From the NCBI RefSeq assembly GCF_024323335.1, contig NC_066585.1, positions 341,249,346 through 341,313,345 of the forward strand: DNA of 64,000 bases. Direction: 5' to 3'. The translations under genes and the position numbers were made by a program. The notes beneath the pieces were generated by a model. It was not told the origin of the DNA. It saw only the letters and a program-made list of their open reading frames with translations, and made no database searches. Source of the stretch: Lathyrus oleraceus (Eukaryota > Streptophyta > Magnoliopsida > Fabales > Fabaceae). Below are positions 35,597-45,982 of this stretch, in pieces (the stretch's first letter is position 1; each line of letters opens with the position of its first letter).

Positions 35597-36310
35597 AGAG
35601 TCAGTCTGAATACCGAAAAAGAATGTTAACCTGGATACCAAAATAAATGGTAACACAGAAATAACCATGGCCTGAATGCCGCTCATCAGTCTGAATACTG
35701 GAAATGACTTCGATCTGAACATCGGAATATATGAGATTATTAATATCAGTCTGAACACCGAGAGGCTGGCCTAAATGCCACAAGTTGCGTCGACCTGAAT
35801 GTCGGAAACTTCTTCGATATGAACATCGGAAAACTGGCCTGAACGCCACTTCGATCTGAATACCGGAAACTTGGCCTGAATGCCACTTCGGTCTGAATAC
35901 TGGAAACTGGCCTGAATGCCACAAGTTGCATTGACCTGAATGTCGGAAACTTCTTCGATCTGAACATCGGAAAACTGGCCTGAATGCCGCAAGTTGCATC
36001 GACCTGAATGTCGGAAACTTCTTCGATCTGAACATCGGAAAACTGGCCTGAACGCCACTTCGGTGTGAATACCGGAAACTGGCCTGAATGCCACAAGTTG
36101 CATCGACCTGAATGTCGGAAACTTCTTCGATCTGAACATCAGAAAATTGGCCTGAATGCCACTTCGGTCTGAATACTGGAAAAACTTCATGCCTGTCAGC
36201 ATCGGCAGAAATAGGGAAAGATAATAGAGGCGACGCATGGGCCAATGACACTTGTTGGGGATAATAAAGGTAAGTCATGAACAATCTTCAGTCTGAGTAC
36301 TGGAAACAAC
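35597..36310 (-). repeat. tandem array of short inverted repeats with a constant CTGAAT-type loop
   Basis: About 25 units, on average about 28 bp apart, of the form NNNN-CTGAA(T/C)-NNNN' on the plus strand (loop ATTCAG or GTTCAG in the sense of element B). Arms seen: TGGC/GCCA (for example 35908-35921, 36080-36093 and 36148-36161), CGAT/ATCG (35711-35724, 35956-35969, 36024-36037), CGAC/GTCG (35791-35804, 36000-36013, 36104-36117), CGGT/ACCG (36061-36074, loop GTGAAT) and CAGT/ACTG (35687-35700, 36289-36302). Most units pair perfectly or with one G-T pair; about four have a mismatch. A higher-order unit of 68 bp (TGGC, CGAC, CGAT types in that order) recurs. Confidence 0.95.
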
Positions 36311-36479
36311 TTCTGGCTTATCACTTGGGATACCGAGAATGTTTTTTTGCTTACATGCGTATGTTTGAATTTTTCAATTGCGTAATGCTCCATGAAAATG
36401 GAAATACTACGCGATTTGGGAGGATGCAATGCAATATGATTCTACATGCAGGGATGCGAAATGCTGGGTAGAATGCCAA

Positions 36480-37040
36480 GCCGAGGCAAGGGAATTTGCT
36501 GGGGAAATGATCACCATCTTCTGGACCCTGGCAAGGCTGTTGGAGATGCACAGCGCAAAGAACTCTGTGGGGAAATGACCCGCCACACGGTGTTCTAGCA
36601 ATGACGAAATACCGAGACTCTGACTGGGGAGAGAACGACACTGAAAACCTGCTGTTGGGGAAAGCGATAGTGGTTTTGGCAACCATAATCTGCGAGAGAG
36701 ACGACTTAGCAGGGGAAGCAAACACCGATACGGTACCAAGATTCTGCTTCAAGGAAAGAGACCATGGATCTGGCGTCGAGATCATCGATTTGGCATCGAA
36801 CCCTGAGGAGTAGCCGCTTCTGCTGGGAAGATACAGTCTGGCACTATCAACTCCGCTAGGGATATATAGTCTGGCACTGTCAACTCTACTAGGGGAATGT
36901 ATATTCTGAAACAACCGTTTGGGGGAGGTACAGCAGTGAGAGCCTGCTGGGGATCGAAGAATCCAATGCTCTGATCAGCTCTGCAGGGATAAGATACCAA
37001 CTTCGACTGTTGGGGGAAAACATTCGCGATCATCGGCTGG
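36480..37040 (-). repeat. degenerate repeats carrying a PBS-like CTCTGCTGGGGA phrase
   Basis: About eleven copies of a variable unit with the core CTCTGCTGGGGA on the plus strand, for example near 36498, 36563, 36618 (GACTCTGACTGGGGA), 36648, 36709, 36818, 36851, 36884, 36942, 36979 and 37005. Two neighbouring units share AGTCTGGCACT(A/G)TCAACTC (about 36836 and 36868). In the sense of element B the core is the complement of its own PBS. Confidence 0.75.
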
Positions 37041-37509
37041 GAACCTTAAGGAAATGCCCCGAGGGTACCTGTTCTGAATAGACGATCTAAAGCACTTAAC
37101 ATTTACAGCAATTTTAAATGTTTATTAAGCATGTACCTGTAAAGCTCTTATGTTTCATGATGCAGTGTTTATCAAAAATTTGGACGTCATTTTTGCAAAC
37201 AAAACAGTAAAATGAAAATGAAAACAGAGATATACTGAATAACATGATTTTATTGATTGAATGGCCTCTGAATAGGCATTTACATCAGGAAGCAATCCCT
37301 GGAAAGAGGTAATCGCACAAAAGATAAAAACAAAAATTAATCTAATTGCAATGTGAAATGGATTTCTATTGGGTTCCAATTCTGCTATGACTTGCTCGTC
37401 TTCAAGATCCTCCAGATGATCAGCTTTCTGAAAAGAGTGATTGGACTATTTCCTATCCTTCAAAAGTTTCCAGTCATTGACACGAGATGAGATTCAGAAC
37501 TACTCAGAA

Positions 37510-37735
37510 CGCAGTCATTCGTTTAATCCCTAACTTTTGCCTGGATCGCCCTTTTCGGGTTTTCAATCCACCAGGATACCCATTTTTGCCTAAATTGCCT
37601 TTTCAGGTTTTCAACTTACCGGGTGTATGATCTTTTCATTTTTAATCCCTAATTTTTGCCCGAACCTTTTCATTTTCTTGGTTCGTCGGGATGCCCATTT
37701 TTGCCTGGACTATTCTTTTTACTGTCCAGCGGGTC
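37510..37735 (-). repeat. degenerate repeats just downstream of the B integrase
   Basis: Three to four imperfect copies of a unit of 60-75 bp containing CCCATTTTTGCCTGGA followed by a CCTTTTC(G)GGTTTTCAA-like part and a C(C/G)GGGATA-like end (around 37530, 37575, 37655 and 37690). Confidence 0.65.
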
Positions 37736-37739
37736 TATT

Positions 37740-40700
37740 TTATGCGAAGTATTTTTTAACTGCGTCTGAGTTCACAGGGGAAGTGAAGTTTTCACCATCC
37801 ATAGTTGCAAGCATTAAGGCCCCACCATCAAAAACCTTGGTGACAATATACGGTCCATCATAGTTAGGAGTCCACTTGCCCCTGTGATCTGTCTGAGGAG
37901 GAAGGATCCTTTTCAACACCAAATCTCCGACCTGGAAGCATCGAGGACGCACTTTCTGATCAAAGGCTCTCTTCATCCGACTCTGATACAACTGCCCATG
38001 ACAAATGGCTTCCATCCGCTTCTATTCGATAAGGCTCAAATCTTTGAACCTTGTCCGAATCCGTTCAGCTTCGTCTAACTTGACATCCAACAGGACTCTC
38101 AGATAAGGAATCTCCACTTCAACAGGTAGGACTGCTTCCATACCATACACAAGGGAGTAAGGGGTTGCCCCGGTCGATGTATGTACTGAAGTACGGTACC
38201 CATGCAAGGCGAAGGGTAGTATCTCATGCCAATCTCTGTACGTAACGACCATCTTCTGCACAATCTTCTTTATGTTCTTATTTTCCGCCTCAACAACACC
38301 GTTCATCTTAGGGAGGTAAGGGGAAGAATTATGATGCTGAATGTTAAAGTTCTGGCACAACTCCTTCATCATTTTGTTGTTGAGATTAGAACCATTATCA
38401 GTAATGATTCTTTCGGGAATCCCATAGCGACAAATTATTTCTTTCTTGATGAAACGGGCAACCACATGTCTGGTGACATTCGCGAACGATGCTGCTTCGA
38501 CCCACTTGGTGAAATAGTCGATGGCAACAAGGATGAAGCGATGCCCATTGGAGGCGGTCGGCTCAATCTTTCCAATCATATTGATGCCCCACATAGCAAA
38601 AGGCCACGGCAAAGACATCAAATTCAAAGGATTTGGCGACACATGTACCTTATCAGCATAAATCTGGCATTTATGACACTTCCGAGCATATTTGAAACAA
38701 TCAGATTCCATGGTCATCCAGTAATATCCCTCTCTCAACAATTTCTTAGCCATTACATGTCCGCCGGCATGAGTACCGAAGGAGCCTTCATGAACTTCTT
38801 GCATTAACGTGTCTGCTTCGTGTCTATCCACGCATCTGAGCAAAACCATGTCGAAGTTCCTCTTATACAGCACATCGTCTTTGTTCAAGAAGAAAATGCC
38901 TGCCAATCTTCTCAAAGTCTTTCTATCATTGTTGGATGCCCCTGCAGGGTACTCTTGATTCTTCAGAAAGCGCTTGATGTCGTGATACCAGGGCTTGTGT
39001 TCAACTACCAGTTCAGCAGCAAACACATACGCGGCCCTGTCGAGGCGCATCACATCGATCCTGGGAGCGTGGTTCCACCGAATCACGTTGATCATTGAGG
39101 ATAGAGTGGCAAGAGCATCTGCCATCTGGTTCTCATCACGAGGTATGTGATACAGCTTTACTGTTGTGAAGAAAGTCAATAGTCTTCTCGTGTAATCTCT
39201 ATAAGGGACCAGATTGGGCTAGAGGGTGTTCCAATCACCATTCACTTGATTGATCACTAGAGCTGAATCTCCGAAGATGTCCAGAGTCTTGATTCTCAAA
39301 TCAATGGCTTGCTCAATACCCAAGATACAGGCTTCATACTCAGCTTCATTATTTGTGCACTCAAAAGTCAGACGAGTGGTGAAAGGCATGTGGGCACCTT
39401 TCGGAGTAGTAATGACAGCGCCAATTCCACTTCCTCTGGCATTGACAGCCCCATCAAACAACAAAGTCCACTTTTCGTCTGGATCAGGTCCCTCCTCAAC
39501 AACTGGCTCTTCACAGTCTTTCATCTTGAGGAACATGATGTCTTCATCTGGAAAATCAAACTTCATCGGCTCATAATCATCAATCGGCTGCTGAGCAAGA
39601 TAGTCTGATAGAATACTCCCCTTGATGGCTTTCTGGGATGTGTACTGGATATCGTACTCTGTCAGTACCATTTTCCAACGAGCAACCCTTCCGGTGAGAG
39701 CTGGGTTCTCGAATATGTACTTGACTGGATCCATCTTGGAGATCAATAAGGTTATGTGAGTCAGCATGTATTGTCTCAATCGCTTAGCAGCCCATGCAAG
39801 TGCATAACATGTCTTTTCAAGCATTGAGTATCTCGACTCGCAGTCTGTGAATTTTTTACTCAGGTAGTAGATGGCATGCTCTTTCCTACCTGTCTCGTCG
39901 TGTTGACCGAGAACACAACCCATGGAATTGTCTAGTACTGTGAAATACATAATCAACGGTCTCCCTGGGACCGGAGGCATAAGGATAGGAGGATTCTGCA
40001 AATACTCTTTTATCTTCTCGAAAGCCCTTTGGCAATCATCATTCCACCTGATAGCCTGATATTTTCTCAGCAATTTGAATATTGGCTCGCACGTGGCTGT
40101 TAGGTGAGAGATGAACCTTGCAATGTAGTTCAACCTCCCTAAGAAACCACGGACTTGTTTCTCTGTTCTTGGCTCAGGCATTTCCTGTATCGCTTTCACT
40201 TTGGCCGGATCCACCTCAATCCCTTTTTCACTAACAATAAAACCCAGTAATTTTCCAGATCCCACCCCGAAAGTACACTTGTTCGGATTAAGCCTCAGCT
40301 TGAATTTTCTCAAACGCTCAAACAATTTCTGCAAAGTCACCAAATGTTCTTCTTCCGTCTGAGATTTGGCAATCATATCATCAACATAAACCTCGATTTC
40401 ATGATGAATCATATCATGGAAAAGAGTCACCATCGCTCGTTGATATGTTGCTCCGGCATTTTTCAGACCAACGGCATCACCTTGTAGCAGAAGGTGCCCC
40501 ATGGGGTTATGAATGTTGTCTTCTCCATGTCTTCTGGTGCCATCTTAATTTGATTATAGCCAGAAAAGCCATCCATGAAGGAGAATACCGAGAACTGAGC
40601 TGTGTTATCCACCAAAACGTCGATGTGAGGTAATGGGAAATCATCTTTAGGACTAGCTCTGTTCAGATCCCGGTAGTCAACATACATCCGTACCTTTCCA

Positions 40701-41184
40701 TCCTTCTTAGGTACTGGAACGATATTTGCAACCCATGGCGGATAATTTGTGACTGCTAGAAACCCTGCATCCAACTGTTTTTTGCACTTCTTCCTTTATC
40801 TTGACAGCCATCTCTGGTCTTGTTCTTCTGAGCTTCTGCTTGACCGGAGGACAACCTTCTTTAAGAGGCAAACGGTGTACCACAATATCTGTGTCAAGCC
40901 CTGGCATGTCCTGATAAGACCAAGCGAAGATGTCAACATATTCTTGCAGCAATTCAATCAGCCCTTTCTTCATATTATCTTCCAAAGCAACCCCTATCTT
41001 GATTTCTCTCTTGGCGTCCTCGGTGCCGAGATTAATCACTTCAACAGACTCTTGATGCGGTTGAATGACCCTTTCCTCCTGTTTTAATAACCTGGTAAGT
41101 TCTTCAGGGAGTTCACAATCTTCATCACCCTCTTCTTCAGCTTGAAAGATTGGATTTTCAAAGTCGAAGCGAGCCATAGCAGAA
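37740..41184 (-). pseudogene. element B RT, RNase H, second RNase H and integrase
   Basis: The second coding exon of B. RT: KVRMYVDYRDLNRASPKDDF (about 40700) and active site YVDD (about 40385). RNase H 1: about 39960-39640. The second, Tat-type RNase H shows LLFDGAVNARGSGIGA, NNEAEYEA and GDSALV (about 39460-39235). Integrase: H2C2 zinc domain (HEGSFGTHAGGH to CHKCQ), then WGINMIG, TDNGSN and Glu in NGVVEAEN; the first catalytic Asp is therefore Asn. The C-terminal domain ends at 37740. Damage: one-base insertion in an A-run near 40785, one-base loss near 40470, and stops at about 39219 and 38022. Otherwise well preserved, which suggests a fairly recent insertion. Confidence 0.92.
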
Positions 41185-41467
41185 CTGTTATCAATAGGAT
41201 CTGGTGACGTGCATCTTCATGAGTGATGGTATGTTCTTATGAGTGTGAACAAAGAGTAAAAACTAAACAAAACATTGCCAAATATTTTTTTGATTTTTGA
41301 AAACTGCAAAAATTGAAAGACAGTGAACGAAATATTTGAATGCAAAAAGACATCCTTTATTGATGATAAAAAATGCAAGTATCCGCATAGATGAGCCCTA
41401 CAATGAGTCATTACGCCTTGGGCGGAACGTAAGACTTGGATATGCATGAAGAAACAAAGAAAATTAC
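41185..41467 (-). other. intron of element B between gag and RT
   Basis: On the minus strand the donor reads AAGGA-GTAATT and the acceptor ATAACAG-TTCTGC. Joining the flanks keeps one reading frame from gag into RT (LKD-SAMARF). Element D has an intron at the same place (63371-63625). An intron between protease and RT is a known Ogre trait. Splice use is inferred from signals and frame only. Confidence 0.75.
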
Positions 41468-43638
41468 TCCTTCAGAAAAGTGACTTGGACAATCTCCTCA
41501 GAAGACCAATTGTTGATGACTTCACCTGGGATCCTCGGACGCACCCAGTTATCGATGTCGTAATCACTATCCCCATCTTCATCGTTGACCGTAGAGACCT
41601 GGCCATATTGGATGACGCCCGCACTGGAGAAAGTAATCGGCCCCTGACGAGTCTGAGGCGTTGAAGTACACACATCCGAAACATCGGAATCAAGTTCAGC
41701 AAGTACATCAGAATCAAACGCCATGTTTGGAATATCAGCGACAACATCATCATGGATCATAGAATCAGTAGGAACAACATATGTGAATTCATCAGTAGCA
41801 TCTTCAAACACTTCTTCCTCTACCCCTTCCGCAGACTCTTGGACAGACAAATCTTCAACCTGGAGGATACCTTTGTCGAGCAAGACCTGGATACCCTGCT
41901 GTAGCTTCAAACAACCTCCACTCTGAGTGGCACAATCCAAATAACCCTTCCCACAACCGGGGAAAACATCGGCCTTCAACAAGTAGCCCTTGATATCCGA
42001 CAACGGAGTCTTCAGCTTCAACGTATCTTTGACGGATCTGGCTTCCCCATCCATTATATTAACATTTGTACCACCATGCTGGGGCATGGGATTGTTGACG
42101 ACATTCGGAGCCGATGCAAGGTCGATGGCTTTTGAATCTATGAGGTCCTGAACTACGTGCTTAAAAGCTTTGCAATTCTCAATATTGTGGCCAGATGCCC
42201 CAGAGTGAAAGCTACACCTAGCGTTGGCGTCGTAACCCATCGGAAGTCTACCAACGGGAGGAGCCAGAGTGCGTAACTGCACAAGTTGTAGTTGTTGAAG
42301 ACTAGAAAGTAGCTGAGCGTACGACATTGGAAGAGTGTCGAAATGCCGGTCCATCATCCTTTGCCTCTGTTGATAAGCGGGTCTGTTACCCAGTTGTTGT
42401 GGTTGGTACTGAGCTTGCTGACGTTGTGGTTGTTGTTGTTGTAGTGGTGCTACAGCTGGAATGGTCACAGCCGCAACATACAGTTGCTGATGATAGTTCT
42501 GAAAGTTATTCCTCTGGTTATCCCTGTTCTGATAAGAAGATATGGCACTTGCATCCCCTTCTCTCCTCTTCTGTCCCTGAATGAACGGCTTCTTCACCCC
42601 TGATGAAGATCCACCTCTACTCTAGGTCTCGTATGTCTTCAGGTAATTCTCCACCCTCTCTCCGGTAGAGACTACATCAGCAAAGTTGGAGGCATTGCAA
42701 CCCACCAGGCGCTCCAAGTAAGGTCCGGGCAGAGTGTTCATGAACATGTTAGCCATTTCCTTCTCCAACATAGGAGGTTGAACACAAGAAGCTGTCTCCC
42801 TCCAGCATTGAGCGTATTCCCTAAAGCACTCATTGCCTTTAAGAGACAGATTCTGAAGTTGAGTTCTGTCCGGAGCCATGTCTGCATTATACTGATACTG
42901 CTTCACGAAAGCCTCAGCTAAATCCCTCCAGGAGCGGATGTGGGCTCTGTCCAGCCTCATATACCATTCCAGGGATGCCCCAGCTAGGCTATCCTGGAAA
43001 AAGTACGTAAGAAACTTTTCATCGTCAGAGTATGCAACCATTTTACGGAAGTAGGCTTGCACATGGGTCTTCGGGCAAGAGTTGCCGCTGTATTTGTCGA
43101 ATATCGGAACCTTGAATTTCGGTGGCACCCTCACGCCTGGGACTAATCCCAAGTCAGCAACGTCTACTCCCAGAGGATTCTGTCCTTCCACTTCCTTCAA
43201 CCTCTCTTCCAGTCTCTGAAACATAGGGTCCATATCATGACTCATTCCAAAGTCTTCATGAAGCAAGGGGAACTGATCCTCCTGGTCATCATGGACAGGT
43301 TGTTGACCGGAGGTGACATGTAGGATCGGGGTAGGCCCCGGTCCACTGGGTCCGTTAACCTCTCTAGCTGGAGGATCAGTCAACGTCTCTGGTAGAGTAG
43401 TGGCGGGATTCCTCTGCATCATCTGCCTGAGCTCTTGCTGTCCTTGAGCCACCCCTTGAACCACATCCATGAATTGGTTCATGCGGATCTTCATCTCGGC
43501 GAGCTCTGCTTGTAGGCTTTCCATTGCTCTCTGGTGGTTTCTACGGGTACCGTACCTGTGAATGCCTGAGTCAGCTATCCTGCTAGTGGAACACCAAACA
43601 ACAGAGAACACTGTGGCGGTACCTGTTATGCAAGACAT
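41468..43638 (-). pseudogene. element B gag, one stop codon, protease missing
   Basis: One frame of about 720 codons from the ATG at 43638 to the intron, with a single TAG at about 42622. Blocks: HRYGTRRNHQRAMESLQAEL (N-terminal coiled region); the capsid with FFQDSLAGASLEWYM, SWRDLAEAFVKQYQYN and APDRTQLQNLSLKGNE (about 43010-42830); a Gln-rich linker (about 42480-42340); and the Ogre-type CX2HX5HX4C motif CSFHSGASGHNIENC (about 42215-42170), intact. Downstream the sequence is acidic and leads straight to the intron. The DTGSS-type protease that D has at this place is absent, so B would have needed a protease in trans. Confidence 0.9.
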
Positions 43639-44651
43639 GCTGATGGATATGCAAATTCCATGACATGTTTATCAGTTCCAAAGGGTATTCTAACCCCTTG
43701 ATTCCAGTCTCACATCAGATAAAATATCCCTTTTAAAAGTACCAGAAAACCCCGACTAGAATCAAGAAGAAGATGTAAACCCCTCTAGAAATGGATAAAC
43801 ATGTGTTAAATGATATGAATGCAAAATGATGTGATGCAATAATGTGAATGCAAAACGATGTGATGCAGTGCAGTGACATGGGAATCAGGATTGCTGGATC
43901 CGCTTGAACATCTGTCAGGTTGCACTGTCTGAAGAGAAACCCACTGAGGAATATAATACAAGATCAAAGCTCTGCTCCAGAAAACCGGGTTGGTTGGAGG
44001 TTAAGGTTTCCTGAATTTAGCCCGCCCCTCACTGGTAGGTTCTAAGAACAAAAGTTTGTCAACTTCGGCCCTTCGGTCGAGAATAATACGTTTACCACTG
44101 AAGGTTTAGCATTATTACGGGATAAAAGACCTCCACTGACTCCCCTCAACAGGACATCCTAATAGCAAGTTCCCAGTCTCGGGGTCCTCGGATTGATCAG
44201 CGAGAATGCGCCCACCAGAGCTAACATAATCACGTCTCGGAGGAGAGGCCTCGACTGAGTTCTCGTAAATGGTCACCAGAGTCTACGATTTCTAGAGGAA
44301 CATCTTCCGTTATGGAACATCCATAGGACAAAATATATCCAAAAGAAACCTCGTCTGGATGTGGGTCTTCATGAACGACTTAATGTAGCAACACGCCACG
44401 CAAGCCTCATGACTATGCACTCTAAAACCTGTGTGTACACTCAAGCCTGGGTAATGGGCTTATCTCTCATAGAACACCCCATCCCAACAAACAAACAAAC
44501 CAACAGCAGAGCCAACAGATACAACAATGATATGTACACAATGCAATGAAGCAGGTAAATGCTGAAAAATAAATAACTGTACAAAAGAATGAACACCCAA
44601 TAAACAAACAACCTACAAAAGCTAGGAGGGACTCGCTCAGGGAAACCAGGG
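43639..44651 (-). other. leader of element B
   Basis: One kilobase between PBS and gag without a recognisable gene. The ORF1 present at this place in Ogre A and D is absent. Confidence 0.75.
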
Positions 44652-44669
44652 TCCCCAGCAGAGTCGCCA
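44652..44669 (-). other. primer-binding site of element B
   Basis: On the minus strand it reads TGGCGACTCTGCTGGGGA, two bases inside the 5' LTR end. It is identical to the PBS of Ogre D, although the LTRs differ. Confidence 0.92.
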
Positions 44670-44671
44670 GC

Positions 44672-45388
44672 TGTCGCAGCCTAAAAAAGGAGATGCGAAA
44701 AAACAACCGGCGAGAAAGAAATGACAGAAGAGTCGCCACCGCGCGTTATTTATCCCAAAGGAGGGAAAGGAAACGCTCGAAGTAAACCTGGAAAAAGGAA
44801 AGGAAAAGACAAGGTCTCGCAACCAAATCTTGGGTTCGTGAGTCGATTATGCGAAGGGAAGGTATTAGCACCCCTACGCATCCGTAGTACTCTACGGGAT
44901 CCACTTTTGTGGTTCTTGTCTAAAGGGTGTGGGTATATCTAATGTACTATTTACTAAAAAAGGGGTCAAAAGAAAATGACTCGCACGGATGTCGCATCCA
45001 CTGCATACGTATCTCATCTGAATATGAGAATCAGAGTCTTCGTAGCTCGGCTACCTATGGGTTAAAGAGGAGTGTGCTCGCTAAGACATCGCGTCTTATG
45101 CCTACGTATCTCATCTGGAATGAGAATCAGAGCAAACCGTAGAACAAACTTTTACTCCTTCAAGATTAACGTTTTGACTGATGAATAAACCCCATTTGAA
45201 CATGTCGGAAGTATCTCAAGTCATTCCCTTGTGTTGACTGATCACCCAGATAGGACCCACAAAGTGTCTTGGATGATATTCAAGCTTCTGGGATCTAATT
45301 CCGATTAACATGATGAAATGCAATATGAAAATTTAAATGACCTAAAAATGAATGCATGAATGAGGGGGGCAAATTTTGAGATATTACC
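44672..45388 (-). repeat. 5' LTR of element B with a 1.7-kb internal deletion
   Basis: The 717-bp LTR matches the 3' LTR at both ends (44672-45142 with 32981-33447; 45143-45388 with about 35165-35412). Between them about 1.7 kb is lost. The junction lies at about 45142, between AAACCGTAG and AACAAACTTT. The terminal base at 45388 is C where A is expected. Confidence 0.92.
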
Positions 45389-45982
45389 AATGTCACACAA
45401 GTTATTTGTGGTTAGGCATTACTCTCTCTGATTTGGGGTCCGAGAAGCTGAGGACCGTAGAACATTTAACCCCTCTTGGCCTATTTAGGACGTAATGCGG
45501 AGACTATTCAAGTGTAGACTTGATAACAGTTGTTACGCGATACTACACTCAGACAAGTTTCTCTTGAGAATATTATGGGTTGATGAGTCAGTCATCCTAA
45601 CCTGTAATATCCGATAGATGGGATTAAGACTCTGGGAACTTTTTAGAACATGATCTACAAGTTTTATCCTTAGTACACTCCTTTGGGATGGTTCTTACCC
45701 AGACTCCATGCTCGTGACTCACAACAAACCCCTTGATTCTTGGTTGATCCAATCAAGTCTTGTCAATATCAATGGAACTTGGGTTTTGATAATGTGAAAA
45801 CCATAATCCACCAAAATGGATGATTGATCTTGACAATGACTTGATTCATCCCTTGACCTTTGTTTGTTTTCCTTGTGTGTGATCCCTTATTTGTGATTGT
45901 TGCATTCATGCGCATCATAACATTCATCACACCAAAAATAATTTCAAGGAATCGAGGTCTTATTTGCAAATATTTTCAGACC
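45389..45982 (+). other. Ogre A leader, part 2
   Basis: It begins with the right TSD copy (AATGT, 45389-45393) and is colinear with 57815-58407 of element D. It ends at the ORF1 ATG. There is no open frame with support. Confidence 0.85.

Larger units (their letters stand above)
35425..37739 (-). other. long 3' UTR of element B with three tandem-repeat blocks
   Basis: Between the integrase stop (37740) and the PPT there are 2.3 kb without a credible gene. Three repeat blocks are annotated separately (37510-37735, 36480-37040 and 35597-36310). The intervals 37041-37509 and 36311-36480 show nothing recognisable. Open frames in the last block exist in all three minus frames because the repeats lack stop codons. 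Hypervariable 3' UTRs with tandem repeats are known in Tat/Ogre elements and can seed satellite DNA. Confidence 0.8.
32981..45388 (-). mobile_element. Tat/Ogre element B, minus strand, complete ends
   Basis: A 12.4-kb insertion in the leader of Ogre A. In its own direction: 5' LTR (45388-44672, internally deleted), PBS, leader, gag (43638-41468), intron, RT, RNase H, second RNase H, integrase (41184-37740), a 2.3-kb 3' UTR full of tandem repeats, PPT, 3' LTR (35412-32981). The TSD is GATGT at 32976-32980 and AATGT at 45389-45393, one mismatch. It has no ORF1 before gag and no recognisable protease. The dual RNase H and the PBS place it in the Tat/Ogre lineage. Confidence 0.9.

Noticed and set aside
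35597..36310. Open frames of up to 227 codons on the minus strand, open in all three frames
   Set aside because: The repeats simply contain no stop codons; simultaneous openness of three frames, the place after integrase and the inverted-repeat structure speak against a protein.
35597..36310. CRISPR-like look of a regularly spaced repeat array
   Set aside because: Plant nuclear DNA, no unique spacers, unit variants are related to each other, and no cas genes; it is a 3' UTR tandem repeat of a retroelement.
36340..37033. Open frames of 110-187 codons on the minus strand and 70 codons on the plus strand in the B 3' UTR
   Set aside because: They overlap one another in several frames across degenerate repeats and have no recognisable domain.
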